From contig CM074193.1 in assembly GCA_037179385.1 (NCBI GenBank), forward strand, positions 38,472,846-38,536,845: a DNA stretch of 64,000 bases, in the 5' to 3' direction. A model generated the notes under the pieces. That model was not told where the DNA came from and searched no databases. It saw only the letters and a list, made by a program, of their open reading frames with translations. The translations under genes and the position numbers were made by a program. Within the stretch, counting starts at the first letter, position 1, and every line of letters starts with the position of its first letter. This DNA comes from Holothuria scabra. Lineage: Eukaryota > Echinodermata > Holothuroidea > Aspidochirotida > Holothuriidae. Shown here piece by piece: positions 46,432 through 55,973 of the stretch.

Positions 46432-49400
46432 ATGTATATTTTCATCTTATTAATTTTCGCAAGTCTTTCAATTGCTACATTAAATGTTAATGGATTAAGA
46501 GACAAAACTAAATGTAATCGTATTATTCATTGGTGCAAAATTGTAAATGCTGATATCATCTTCTTGCAAGAGCTATTTCTTTCTACACCAGAGGATTTTT
46601 CGTTTTTCAAGAAACAATGGGGTGGGCGTGTATTTTATTCACCTAGTTTATCTAATCACTCAGGCAGTGTTGCCATCATTTTCAATAGTAGGGTAGACTT
46701 TAGGGTGTCTCAGATTAAACATGATAATGTTGGTCGTTGCATCTCGTTGTGCTGCTCGGTTAACGGTTTTCCTTTAAAGTTGTGTAATGTCCATGCCCCT
46801 AACCCTCCGGCTGATAGGACCAAGTTCAATGAAAATCTTTATGCATTCACAAGAGGGAGCTGCCCTGTTGTTCTAGGAGGGGATTTTAATTGTGTCACAA
46901 ATAATATTGATCGTTGTAGTACAAGCCAAAATAACTCTGCTTTTGTTGGGTCTACTGAGTTGAATCAATTTGTATCCGAGTATCGGCTTGTGGACAGCTA
47001 TAGAAGTATGTACCCGTCTACACCAGGTCATACTTGGTCTCGCTTGAATAGAAGTTCTAGGATTGACAGGATTTATATTCCCAGAGATTGTAAGATAATT
47101 AGGGCATCTTCCTCTCCGTTTCCCTTCAGTGATCATAATCCGGTTTTTGTTGACTTCCATCTTCCTTGCACTCCTAGGAGTATGGGCAAAGGTTACTGGA
47201 AGTATAATGTTGTACTTAACGGCAATGAAGACTTTTGTTCGGACCTGCGTACGTACTATCAGTTGTGGTCCACATTGAAAGAGGGTTTTAACTCTAAATT
47301 AGATTGGTGGGAGGATGTTAAAGTTCGTATCAAATATCTTGCTATTCGTCATAGTGTGAAGACAGCTCGTATGAAAAGAGCACATGCAAAGGATTTACAG
47401 GATCGGTGTTTACATGCTAGTTCTGAAGAAATTGAATGTATTGTTAACGATGACATTAAAGGTGCATGCATTCGTACTAAGGTCAAGTATTTGGCAGATG
47501 GGGAGAAGCCTTCAGCCTGGTTTTTTAAGAATGAACATACTAAGGCGAGACATAAAACTATCCAGTCTGTTCGGGACCAAAACGGTATTGTGTGTGATAA
47601 GGTCGATGATATGTTGAGAATTTTTCAGGTTTTTTACCAAGATCTCTACTCGGAACAAGCTTCCTTAAATGGAAATACTCAAGAAATGTTTATCAATAGT
47701 TTGCATAAAAGATTAAGCATAGAGGAAAAGGATAAGTTACAGCGTCCTATCACGCTGTATGAGGTATGGAATGTTATATCTCTGTCTGCAAATAACAAAT
47801 CGCCAGGGAGTGATGGTCTCCCTTATGAATTTTATCGCTCGTTCTTTGACATTCTTGGTAAAGATTTACTTGATGTTTTTGATGAAATTTATAATTCTGA
47901 GACCTTGTCTCCTTCCCAACGTTCTGGAATTATCACGTTGCTTCCGAAAGGTGGCGATAGAGAGGACCCTTCTAATTGGCGTCCTGTGACATTGCTGAAC
48001 TGTGATTATAAAATTATTTCCAAAATTTTTCAAATCAGACTTTCCAAAGTTCTTCCCTCCATCGTGAACGAGTTTCAGACTTGTGCTGTCCCTGGCAGAT
48101 CTATTCATAGTAATTTACATCTGATCAGGGATATTATCAATTTTTCTTACGATAAAATGAATCCCTGTGCCTTACTTTCCATCGATCAGCAAAAAGCGTT
48201 TGACAAGGTGAACTGGGAATTTCTTCGAAAGGTACTGATTAAACTTAACTTCGGTGAGAAATTTATTCAATGGATCACTATTTTGTACAACAATATCAAC
48301 AGTCGTATTTTAGTTAATGGGTTCTTCTCTGAAATTGTTCGTATTTACCGTGGGGTGAGGCAAGGCTGTCCTCTCTCTCCCCTCCTTTATGTTCTGTATA
48401 TTGAACCTATCGCATGTTACGTTAATCATAATGCTAACATTCGGGGATTCAATCTTCCTGGGTGTAGAAAGAAGGTTAAGCTTCTTCAGTATGCTGATGA
48501 TGCCACCTGCGTGGCGTGTTGTGATAATGATATCCATCACTTTTTACGAGCTTTTGACTTGTTTCAGGAGGCTACTGGGGGTAATATTAATCTGAATAAA
48601 TCTCATGGTTTCGTTATTAGTGACACCTTCCATTGTCTTCCTTCTTATATTGTATGGAGTAGTTCTGCGATTAAAGTTACTGGAGTCACATTTGGAACTG
48701 ATGAGTCTGTTCAAGGAAACTGGGATGTCATACTTAAGAAAGCCACTATGTGTGCTCAACGTTGGTCGGGCTGTCATCTTTCCCTGCTGGGGAAGGTGGC
48801 CATTATTAATACGATTATTTTTCCCCTGTTTTATTTCGTTGCTCCCGTTTTTCCACTCCCAGAAAATGTTCTCCGGAAGGTTAATAAGATTGTTTTTGCT
48901 TTTCTGTGGGGAGACAAGAAACCGGACTTAGTTTCAAGAAAAACCGTCACTTTAGACAGAGCTGTGGGTGGTTTAGGTCTGGATAATTTTAAGACTAAGA
49001 TGGATGCTCTTTTTGTTAAACCTCTTTTCTCAATTCTTACTGGTGATCCTCCTTTGTATCTCATTTTGGCCAGGTTTTTTATGGCCTCTAAACTTCGTAG
49101 AGTCTTTCCTTCTGTTTGGTCTAATATGAGGCCAAATTCCCCTGTTTGTAGTCACTTTTTACTTTATGCTTGTGACCTTCTTATCTTGTTGCATTCTCTT
49201 GATTCCCTGTTTTTGGATATTTGTACAACAACCAAGTCTATCGTAAAAGCGTTTAAAAAGGGGGAGTTAGTTAGTGTTAAAGTGGTTCAGGATCACCCAT
49301 CTTTTCCTTGGAAAAGTATCTGGAGTTCAGCTTTTAATAAAATACTGGATAACAAGTTAATGGATTTTCAGTGGCGCTTGTGTCACCACATTTTAGCAAC

Positions 49401-49866
49401 TGGTCAAAGGATAGCTCGTTGGGGATTGGGGAATGGTATTTGTCCATATGAATGCTGTAATGTGGTTGAATCTATTAATCATCTATTTTGGGAGTGTCCC
49501 AAAATTAATCCTGTAATTATTTTGGTAGATAATGTTTTTAAAAGGTTATACAAAAATAATATTGATATCAATCTTAATTTGTTTTTGTATGGTTTCACTA
49601 AGGAGAAAATACCTCGTGTAACTTTCAACAGGATTTGGTATATTTTTTGTATTTGTAAATCTATAGTGTGGAAATCTAGATGTATTGCTGTTTTTCAGAC
49701 GGTTTTTAAAACTGGAGCTCAGATGAGATCTGATATCATTAACGAGATAATGTTAAGAGTTATGGCGGATCATGTTAGACTTTCATCATCAAGATTTTTT
49801 AGTTTGTGGATTGAGGGAAGTTCCTTTGTAAAAATTGAAAATCACAAACTACTTTTTCAGATTTAA
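46432..49866 (+). CDS. LINE ORF2 protein (APE endonuclease and reverse transcriptase)
   Basis: 1144 aa. The N-terminal APE-like endonuclease shows SIATLNVNGLRD, a catalytic Glu in FLQEL, VLGGDFNCV (about 150), SRIDRIYIP and the closing SDHNPVFVDF (about 233). The RT shows SPGSDGLPYEFY, LLPKGGDREDPSNWRPVTLL, SIDQQKAFDKV, RQGCPLSPLL (about 643) and catalytic YADD (about 686). Near 1005 a C-x3-4-C-x7-H-x4-C motif (CPYECC...HLFWEC) matches the C-terminal Cys domain of L1-type elements. It acts by nicking target DNA and priming reverse transcription there. The frame is +1 relative to ORF1, with no stop or gap. Confidence 0.96.
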   Translation: MYIFILLIFASLSIATLNVNGLRDKTKCNRIIHWCKIVNADIIFLQELFLSTPEDFSFFKKQWGGRVFYSPSLSNHSGSVAIIFNSRVDFRVSQIKHDNVGRCISLCCSVNGFPLKLCNVHAPNPPADRTKFNENLYAFTRGSCPVVLGGDFNCVTNNIDRCSTSQNNSAFVGSTELNQFVSEYRLVDSYRSMYPSTPGHTWSRLNRSSRIDRIYIPRDCKIIRASSSPFPFSDHNPVFVDFHLPCTPRSMGKGYWKYNVVLNGNEDFCSDLRTYYQLWSTLKEGFNSKLDWWEDVKVRIKYLAIRHSVKTARMKRAHAKDLQDRCLHASSEEIECIVNDDIKGACIRTKVKYLADGEKPSAWFFKNEHTKARHKTIQSVRDQNGIVCDKVDDMLRIFQVFYQDLYSEQASLNGNTQEMFINSLHKRLSIEEKDKLQRPITLYEVWNVISLSANNKSPGSDGLPYEFYRSFFDILGKDLLDVFDEIYNSETLSPSQRSGIITLLPKGGDREDPSNWRPVTLLNCDYKIISKIFQIRLSKVLPSIVNEFQTCAVPGRSIHSNLHLIRDIINFSYDKMNPCALLSIDQQKAFDKVNWEFLRKVLIKLNFGEKFIQWITILYNNINSRILVNGFFSEIVRIYRGVRQGCPLSPLLYVLYIEPIACYVNHNANIRGFNLPGCRKKVKLLQYADDATCVACCDNDIHHFLRAFDLFQEATGGNINLNKSHGFVISDTFHCLPSYIVWSSSAIKVTGVTFGTDESVQGNWDVILKKATMCAQRWSGCHLSLLGKVAIINTIIFPLFYFVAPVFPLPENVLRKVNKIVFAFLWGDKKPDLVSRKTVTLDRAVGGLGLDNFKTKMDALFVKPLFSILTGDPPLYLILARFFMASKLRRVFPSVWSNMRPNSPVCSHFLLYACDLLILLHSLDSLFLDICTTTKSIVKAFKKGELVSVKVVQDHPSFPWKSIWSSAFNKILDNKLMDFQWRLCHHILATGQRIARWGLGNGICPYECCNVVESINHLFWECPKINPVIILVDNVFKRLYKNNIDINLNLFLYGFTKEKIPRVTFNRIWYIFCICKSIVWKSRCIAVFQTVFKTGAQMRSDIINEIMLRVMADHVRLSSSRFFSLWIEGSSFVKIENHKLLFQI

Positions 49867-50281
49867 CGTCCGTGTTGTTACTTTCGTTCTTTTTTGTATA
49901 ACGTTTTATTTTTTTTTGTCTTCTTATGGGCAAATACTAATTATTAATCCTTAAGAAAGGGGTGAAGGAAGTAATGCGGAACTTATTGTTTGTATTGAGG
50001 TGGGTAATATTTATTAGACAATGGTTTTATTGTATCAATATTGTTAACTTGTTAGTCTATCTCAGTGTCTGAATGTCTGCAAATCTGTGTTATTGTCATT
50101 ATGTACAAAATTATGTAAACTGTAATAGTGTTGTAATTAGTTGATCCAATATGTAAATAATTGTAAATATCTTTTCACCTTGTATATATTCTGCTTTGAG
50201 TTTTAATAAAGTTTTTCCTTCAAGGAAAAAAAAAATTATGTCTACTTCCGGGCACGGATTCTAAATTAGCACCAGTGTTAG

Positions 50282-50457
50282 TATACGGCAACTCAATGAT
50301 CGATCCAATCATTTATGGTTACAGGAATAGTTTGTTTCGGTCCACTTACAAACGTATTTTACATACAGCTTGTCACTGTTTTCAAAATAGAAGAAGTAGG
50401 TTACATCAGTTAAAAATTGACCGTAATGCCGCAGATATCGACTTACAAGTAATCTAA
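50282..50457 (+). pseudogene. Class A orphan GPCR-3, exon 2, part b (end of TM7 and C-tail)
   Basis: Continues the codon split by the TIR element: after the second AGTGTTAG copy the frame reads Tyr-Gly-Asn-Ser-Met-Ile, then DPIIYGYRN (the NPxxY site with Asp in first position), FRSTYKRI of helix 8 and a short tail ending DLQVI with TAA at 50455-50457. It aligns with the same region of GPCR-1 and GPCR-2 with no gap, showing the insertion was clean. Stranded from its upstream half, it cannot make a receptor. Confidence 0.88.
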
Positions 50458-50530
50458 CTTTGATGGTACTTCTTACTCTTGCAGATCTATTTTTGTTATT
50501 TCTTTTGAAAGCCTGACTGATATCCCTTAG

Positions 50531-50762
50531 GCAAAAGAGTGAAATTCACTCCTAGAAGGGCGTACTGAAAGGCCACAGTGATTCGTAATAAGAGTGAATT
50601 TCCTCGGAGTGAAGTAAAAATTCATTTTGGAAATTGTGATACATTCCAAGCGTGTGAAATACCATTCCTCTGCAGGGTGCTAATTTCCTTTCCAGGTAAA
50701 TGAACTCTCTCAGGGAGTGGTCTTTTAACTCCCTCTTTTGGGGTTAAAATTCACTCTTGTTT
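50531..50762. repeat. Degenerate CACTC-family MITE remnant
   Basis: Opens GCAAAAGAGTGAAATTCACTC and continues with GAGTGAATTTCC and AAATTCACTCTTG blocks, the GAGTGAA/TTCACTC alternation of the family. It lacks the CACTCTAAAA outer ends. It begins 74 bp after the GPCR-3 stop codon. Confidence 0.55.
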
Positions 50763-51116
50763 TTTTTTTAAAACGTATCACTGCAAGTTATTAGGGTGTT
50801 CACACTGACTTCACCGGTTCACACAAGGCCTGCGCAAGGGCAAATTCATGTATGTTACGTGTTGAGCGTGTTAAAGCTTGCGCGATTGCATTCAGAAAGT
50901 CCTGACGAGTTGGAATCTACGTTTTATTGTATCGTTAATGCAAGCGCGCCTTACAAACTCTTTTGACGCCCAGCCGAGACTGCATTGCTTTTAAATCAAC
51001 AAATTAAACGAGACTTACCTGTAAGTTGAAGCCTGTAGATAAAGACAGATATAGGCCTAGTATTAATAGAAAATCAGACTTTTTTTCGGATGGAGGCCTT
51101 GTCCAATATCCTATTT

Positions 51117-51390
51117 TGGAGAGGTTATGTCAAACGGCCTGAGGCTTTGTCCAAAATAATTTCATGCAAGTTTTGGGGGTGGTTCTAACGTTAGGCCTTG
51201 CTACAGCCGAAGGCTTTATACAAATGAATAAGTTTTATATAAATTCCTTGATCAGGACTCACAAGAGCCGTAGGCTTTGCCCAAGGTATGACATGTACAA
51301 ATTGTCTGATCAGGACTTACAGTACAGCCGGAGGCTATGTCCCGTTAATTTTGCGTGGATAGCACTATTTAGTACAGCCGGAGGTCTAAT
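51117..51390 (+). repeat. Degenerate tandem repeat (AGCCGnAGGCTTTGTCC units)
   Basis: The core AGCCGnAGGC(TTTGTCC) recurs near 51070-51390 at intervals of roughly 55-80 bp. The two best units both open GATCAGGACT and then show CAGCCGGAGGCTATGTCCC or GAGCCGTAGGCTTTGCCC. An 82-aa frame across it owes its existence to the repeat. Confidence 0.65.
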
Positions 51391-51760
51391 CTATATATTC
51401 CACAATATGTAACACCTGTTCTGCGAAGCAGGATACAGAAGTAACTAGCCTGAACGTACCCCCACATTTAGAACAAATTTGCAGTTATGCCGGAGGCCGA
51501 GGCAAAAGAAAATGAAGATATTGTTATTACCTTATTGTTACTTCCTTTGCTGAACGCCCAAATGGGGGAACGACTCACAAACCCACTGCAGGATGTGTAT
51601 CGAAGAACTTGCGTGCTCAGGATGAAAGATTGAGCGTGTGTCGAAAGACTTTCGTGGCACACCCAGAAACTCGGCTTCATAACACGTACGTAACAACTAG
51701 GTACAGTTCTAGTAGCACACGTGTACTACAACGCACTATCTGAAGTCGATTTAAGTATAA

Positions 51761-51793
51761 CACAGAGAGAAGGCGGGACGTCTTCTCTCTGTG
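51761..51793. repeat. 12-bp-arm hairpin (CACAGAGAGAAG)
   Basis: CACAGAGAGAAG at 51761-51772 and its exact complement at 51782-51793, with a 9-base GC-rich loop. GAAGTCGA occurs on both sides (51742 and 51793), so the hairpin has matching direct flanks, like a tiny insertion with target copies. No poly-U follows and no terminator role is implied. Confidence 0.75.
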
Positions 51794-53664
51794 AAGTCGA
51801 ACTGAACACTGAAGTCTGGTGGATTGAATGCATCTCATGTAATACCAAAGTGTTGCATGATGGGAGGTAAAATCACTGAATGAGTCTTTAGTAGAAGCTT
51901 ACCAGTTGGGAAGCAGGCCTCACATATTTGACCGTTATTGCGCAATCTTAGCACTCGTGGTGAAATGCTCTATGGGAAACCGTACTCGAGCTTGCCTACC
52001 CAAAGCGAAAACGGCCACCCACTAAAAATGTCGATAGTTCTTATTTGTAGTCTAAGTTACGTAATTGAATATATATTTTGGCAATTGAAGAAAAATAGAA
52101 AGTTAATTATTCAAAAGAAACTAATTTTAGAAGATAACGATTGTCAGGGAATGAACTTTGGCCAGAGTCTTCCTCATAATCTTTCCGAGAAAACCGAAAG
52201 AGTGAAAACTCATTTGCGAAGTTTCAGACTACACATTTTCTCCAAGGTGAGAATATGTTGAAATGTCATTTGGAAGTAAGGGAACGAATTATGTTTCCAA
52301 AATAAAGTGGTACCCCTTTTTATCTTTCTAGCTTCACTAAAAATGCTGTACAGAACATAGTGTCTTGCATTGCAATGTGTTGCATCTCGTGTCGCTGGCT
52401 GACCGAATGCAGGTGCCTTGCAAAAAGATTTGTAGTAACATAAACAAAGCGGGGTTGACCGTCTACAGGAAAATTGGAAAAATTTCATGGATGAACCTTT
52501 GTGGGAGAGTACATTTCGTTATTACTTTCGACCATTTAGTAACTGTTTCGGGGACGATTCGGGGACGATTTCGGGGCAAATTTGTGACCATTCCACCCAA
52601 TGTTCAGAAAGGGTGACTGAGAATTTCCCGATGAATCTTGGGCCTTTTGGAGGACTATTCCGCCTCAAATTGGTTATATGATATCTTGCGAAGTTTGTCT
52701 GGTAAGTTTCATAGTTTTCTTAATCGTTACTGGAAGTATACAGAATAAAAAGGCATTTTTTCCAAGACTTAGTGTTCATTTTCCGACGAAAGCAGCTGAA
52801 ATTCAAAATTGTGTGACGTCATCACAGCTTACTATATTTCGGTGACCCCGAGGTCAGCTTCCTAACTCTAACTTACTTATTTCAAATTGACAAAGCATCC
52901 CATTGTTTGGTGTTTCATGTTGTACTTTGTGTACTGAATACAGTATAGGTCTATATGAGCTTACCATGACTAAATGGTCACAACTCCAGTGATTCTACGG
53001 TACACAAAAGGTGAGGTATTACTGAGAAGTATATGTCCGTCTATGTATATTATAAAACAAGCAAAACGCAACGCAATTGTTGCTCGTCCGGAGTTTACCC
53101 TTTAAGGGCACATTCTGGAGACAAAATTCGTTAACTTCAAAATAAGCAGAAGAATTTCTCTTTCAGAAGGTGAAACTGCATTTCAATAGCTTACCGAAGA
53201 TACAAATTTTTAAAGTATTGCAAATTTTTCTTGGGGTTTGATGCATCTTGGGAAAACTTTGATGTCATCGTGGCACATTAATTTGACATCGCATTCAATT
53301 TATTTATAACTTTTATGCCGATGCAGGCATTAAGCAAAAATGTTGGTTGTGTTCTACGTATGGTGAAGGGAAATGCTAGATCTACAGAAAAAGATATTCA
53401 AACATTCCTACAGTATCAAATTTCAAAGACAAACAGGATGTTCAATTATAAAGAAAATCAAAAGGAATTTGAAGCAATGTGCCCATATTACATAACTTTC
53501 TGTGGCATTCGTAAAAATGAGATATCTTGAGTTAGGAAAATGGTATTGTGATAGGGTTTGAAGGACATGGTGTGGAATATTTTGTTTTTCTTACAAGACG
53601 AGGCCAAAAGCCACCAGAACATACCTTTAAGAAGGATGTTCAGAAATTTAAAGTTTTTCTGAAC

Positions 53665-53835
53665 ACTGTTTGCCCCACTTTGTAAACATGTTTAGATGCT
53701 CAATATCCGTCAACATTTTCTTTAAACACATTTGAATGCTAAACATTTAGTGTTAAATACCTAAACATGTTTGGAATTTAAAAGTGTTTACAAAGTGGGG
53801 AAAAATGAGTGTTTAATTGTTTAACACGTTTTTAA
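53665..53835. mobile_element. Small inverted-repeat element (CCCCACTTTGTAAACA ends)
   Basis: The left end reads TTTGCCCCACTTTGTAAACA and TGTTTAGATG. The right end carries the complements, AAACATGTTTGG and GTGTTTACAAAGTGGGG. The interior is filled with AAACAT/ATGTTT variants. About 170 bp, no ORF. Likely a MITE; no target duplication was defined. Confidence 0.65.
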
Positions 53836-55123
53836 AGTGTACATTTCAGCAATAGACGTGTCTTTATAATCTATAGTAAGCCACAATGTCAGTCGAGTAA
53901 CAATGTAGTCGAAATTAAGCGATTTGAGTGAAAATTTTGTATACAACACTTTTCATTATTATTTTAGCATATTATGCAACAAGTTGTTTCAGAAACATTC
54001 AAAAGTTTAAGAGGTTTATGTTGGAACCGCAAAAGATACTGAGTACATGGTTCCAACGGATGTTTCCCTTAGGAAAGCTTCCTCCTCAGCTGCCAAATAA
54101 ATAAAGTCAGACCTTTTCGTTGACATATCACACTACTAAAATATTCATGTACACGATATAGACATTAATGTTAACCGTTTAATCAACGGTTTTGTCTAAC
54201 ACAGAAGCGACGGTTTTTCTGAATGCAAACGACGCCGAAAAATAGGTCTTTCGTGTTAAGAAAAATTAATATGTCAAGATTGGTATATATTGAAAACATT
54301 TCCCTCTTCATTCTAGCAATTTCAGTATTCTCAACTTAATTATTGCTTCACCCCTCAAAACTATTCTGAACTCATAATTGCGTACATATCCTGCGCTGGC
54401 AATAAATAAAAAGTCATAATAGGTAATATGTAAACGCTCTCCGTGCATGTTGTATAAGTTTGGGAATTTGCACCTATTAGCATAAAAGATGAGGAGCAAA
54501 CCAGAGTATGTATGGTTAGACCACTATCATCATACTCTGGACTCAGGTTTGAGGCATTCCACGTTTTTTCACTGTGAAATATGCTGATGTACCTTGCCTT
54601 TATGCAGCCTCCAGATAGAAACGAAGGGAGAGCAATATCTTGTACCTTTCGAATTACGCCCATACGAAAGAACTACCGTATATCCCAATAGTGAGGAACA
54701 TACCTTTCTACAACCAAACTGTCTTCAGCGGGTGTAAAAGTTTTAAACAAGGTGAAACTATATAAAAAAGCGGTAAGTGAGCAAAACTTGTGGCATTTGT
54801 TTAAATTTTGTGGAGAATCATTAAATATGCAGTATATGCCTGTCAAAGTATCCACAGTCAACTCCAGATGTAGATTACGACAAAATCAGCTAAAAGCATA
54901 AGACGGTGTGACCACCCCCGCTCCCTTTTTTACACCAGTGGAACTTACCTGGTCATAATTTGAGTTGCACGCTGTACCAAATTTGATTTCATTTTGCTCT
55001 TCACTTCACTTCCAATGAGATCAAGTAATCAACTTTGAGGAATGATTCGCACTTCCTTTAGCTCTCTATGGGCAATACGCACATAAGTATATTTTTCTCG
55101 GAATTCAATCAAAAGGGGCATGA

Positions 55124-55973
55124 CTAAAGGCCTGTCCACACAGGATGCGTTGCGTTCCGTCACGATCGATGAGGAAAAAAAAGTTGACGTATCCTCCGGA
55201 TGCGTCAAATTTTGGCAAAGTCCATGTGCGTTCAGAAACAGAGTTGACGTACGGAGGCATGCGTCAACTTTGATTTCTTTCATGTTTTTCTTTCATGAAA
55301 TGCAATTTAACGGGATATGGATGCAAAATGGTACTATGTTTGTGCTTAAAATCACAATGAAACGCCTGTAAAATAAGTAGAAAAGCTAATTTGGGGGGCA
55401 TTTTTTCACAACACTGGAATGCATACGTAGGCCTATGATTCTTTGGGTACCCACTACCCTTGCGATATTATTAACTTCGGTAGTGGAAAAACGTTGTATT
55501 CTTTGTTGGGACGGTAGGCAGGGGAAGTCTGGACACCAGACTTGGCTGCACAGGGATATATCACGGCACACGACAAAATATAAACATACAATTTGGTGTA
55601 TATAATCAGTGGCGTAGCTTCGGGGGTTTATGGGATCGAACCCTTCTCGTCCGTGGAGAATGAGAGCGGCAATAGCTAGGTCGTCGTCACTGCTAGAGTC
55701 GCTCGTGGTAGTCATCTTGAATATCGTGAGTGACGGTGACTGTGGCCGGTTTGCTGTAACTTTACTACCATTTGAATACACTTTTTTGTCAATCAGCATG
55801 CGTTGTCATTGGAAACTACACACTGCATCCCAAAGTGACGCATCGAAATTGACGTAGTGGGAACGCATCCTGTACAGACAGGCATGCGTTTTGACGTATC
55901 CGGAAGGATGCCGGAAAAAAACGTGTCGTATCCGGAACGGAACGCAACGCATCCTGTGTGGACAGGCCTTTAG
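55124..55973. mobile_element. 850-bp DNA element with perfect 36-bp TIRs
   Basis: The left end CTAAAGGCCTGTCCACACAG and on (55124-55159) is the exact reverse complement of 55938-55973. Inside each end, further inverted blocks (GACGTATCC, GCATGCGT) continue the symmetry. Flanks give no certain target duplication; TAA left versus TTA right would only loosely fit PIF/Harbinger. A minus-strand frame inside may be a relic of a transposon gene. Perfect ends imply recent activity. Confidence 0.85.
55386..55799 (-). pseudogene. Possible transposon-gene relic inside the 850-bp element
   Basis: 137-codon open frame. The middle reads MTTTSDSSSDDDLAIAALIL, an acidic Ser/Asp run followed by an Ala/Leu/Ile stretch. 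That resembles the N-terminal leader of some PIF/Harbinger nuclease proteins in general character only. No DDE residue is present, and the rest looks non-coding. It could be a captured fragment of the autonomous parent's ORF, or chance. Confidence 0.25.

Larger units (their letters stand above)
44677..50231 (+). mobile_element. L1/Tx1-type LINE with both ORFs open
   Basis: 5,555 bp flanked by the 17-bp target duplication AAAATTATGTCTACTTC (44660-44676 and 50232-50248). It has ORF1 (579 aa), a 7-bp gap, ORF2 (1144 aa), a 3' UTR and an A9 tail after AATAAAGTTTTTCC. The ATG of ORF1 lies only 8 bp from the 5' boundary, so a 5' UTR/promoter seems absent. APE-type endonuclease, RT and C-terminal Cys-His motif place it in the L1/Tx1 group. 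Both frames are uninterrupted, implying recent insertion. The right target copy overlaps the first bases of the inner end of the right terminal repeat. Confidence 0.95.
39065..50273. mobile_element. Large TIR element inserted in the GPCR-3 TM7 codons
   Basis: The 28-bp termini are inverted repeats (26 of 28 match): left GGCTCTAATTTAGAATCC and onward at 39065-39092, right at 50246-50273. They are flanked by an 8-bp target duplication AGTGTTAG (39057-39064 and 50274-50281). Present length is 11,209 bp; without the LINE it would be about 5.6 kb. I find no transposase ORF, so this copy appears non-autonomous. Both ends carry dense short GTACAT/ATGTAC motifs. An 8-bp duplication fits hAT, P, Merlin and the Kyakuja-Dileera-Zisupton group; GG-starting ends are not typical of hAT. 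The superfamily is unassigned. It carries nested MITE, SINE and LINE copies. Confidence 0.9.

Noticed and set aside
51938..52261. 107-aa plus-strand frame as a gene
   Set aside because: No domain, no good splice sites and low-complexity composition.
53315..53530. 71-aa frame beginning MPMQALSKNVG
   Set aside because: Coding-like composition but isolated, with no recognisable domain or splice context.
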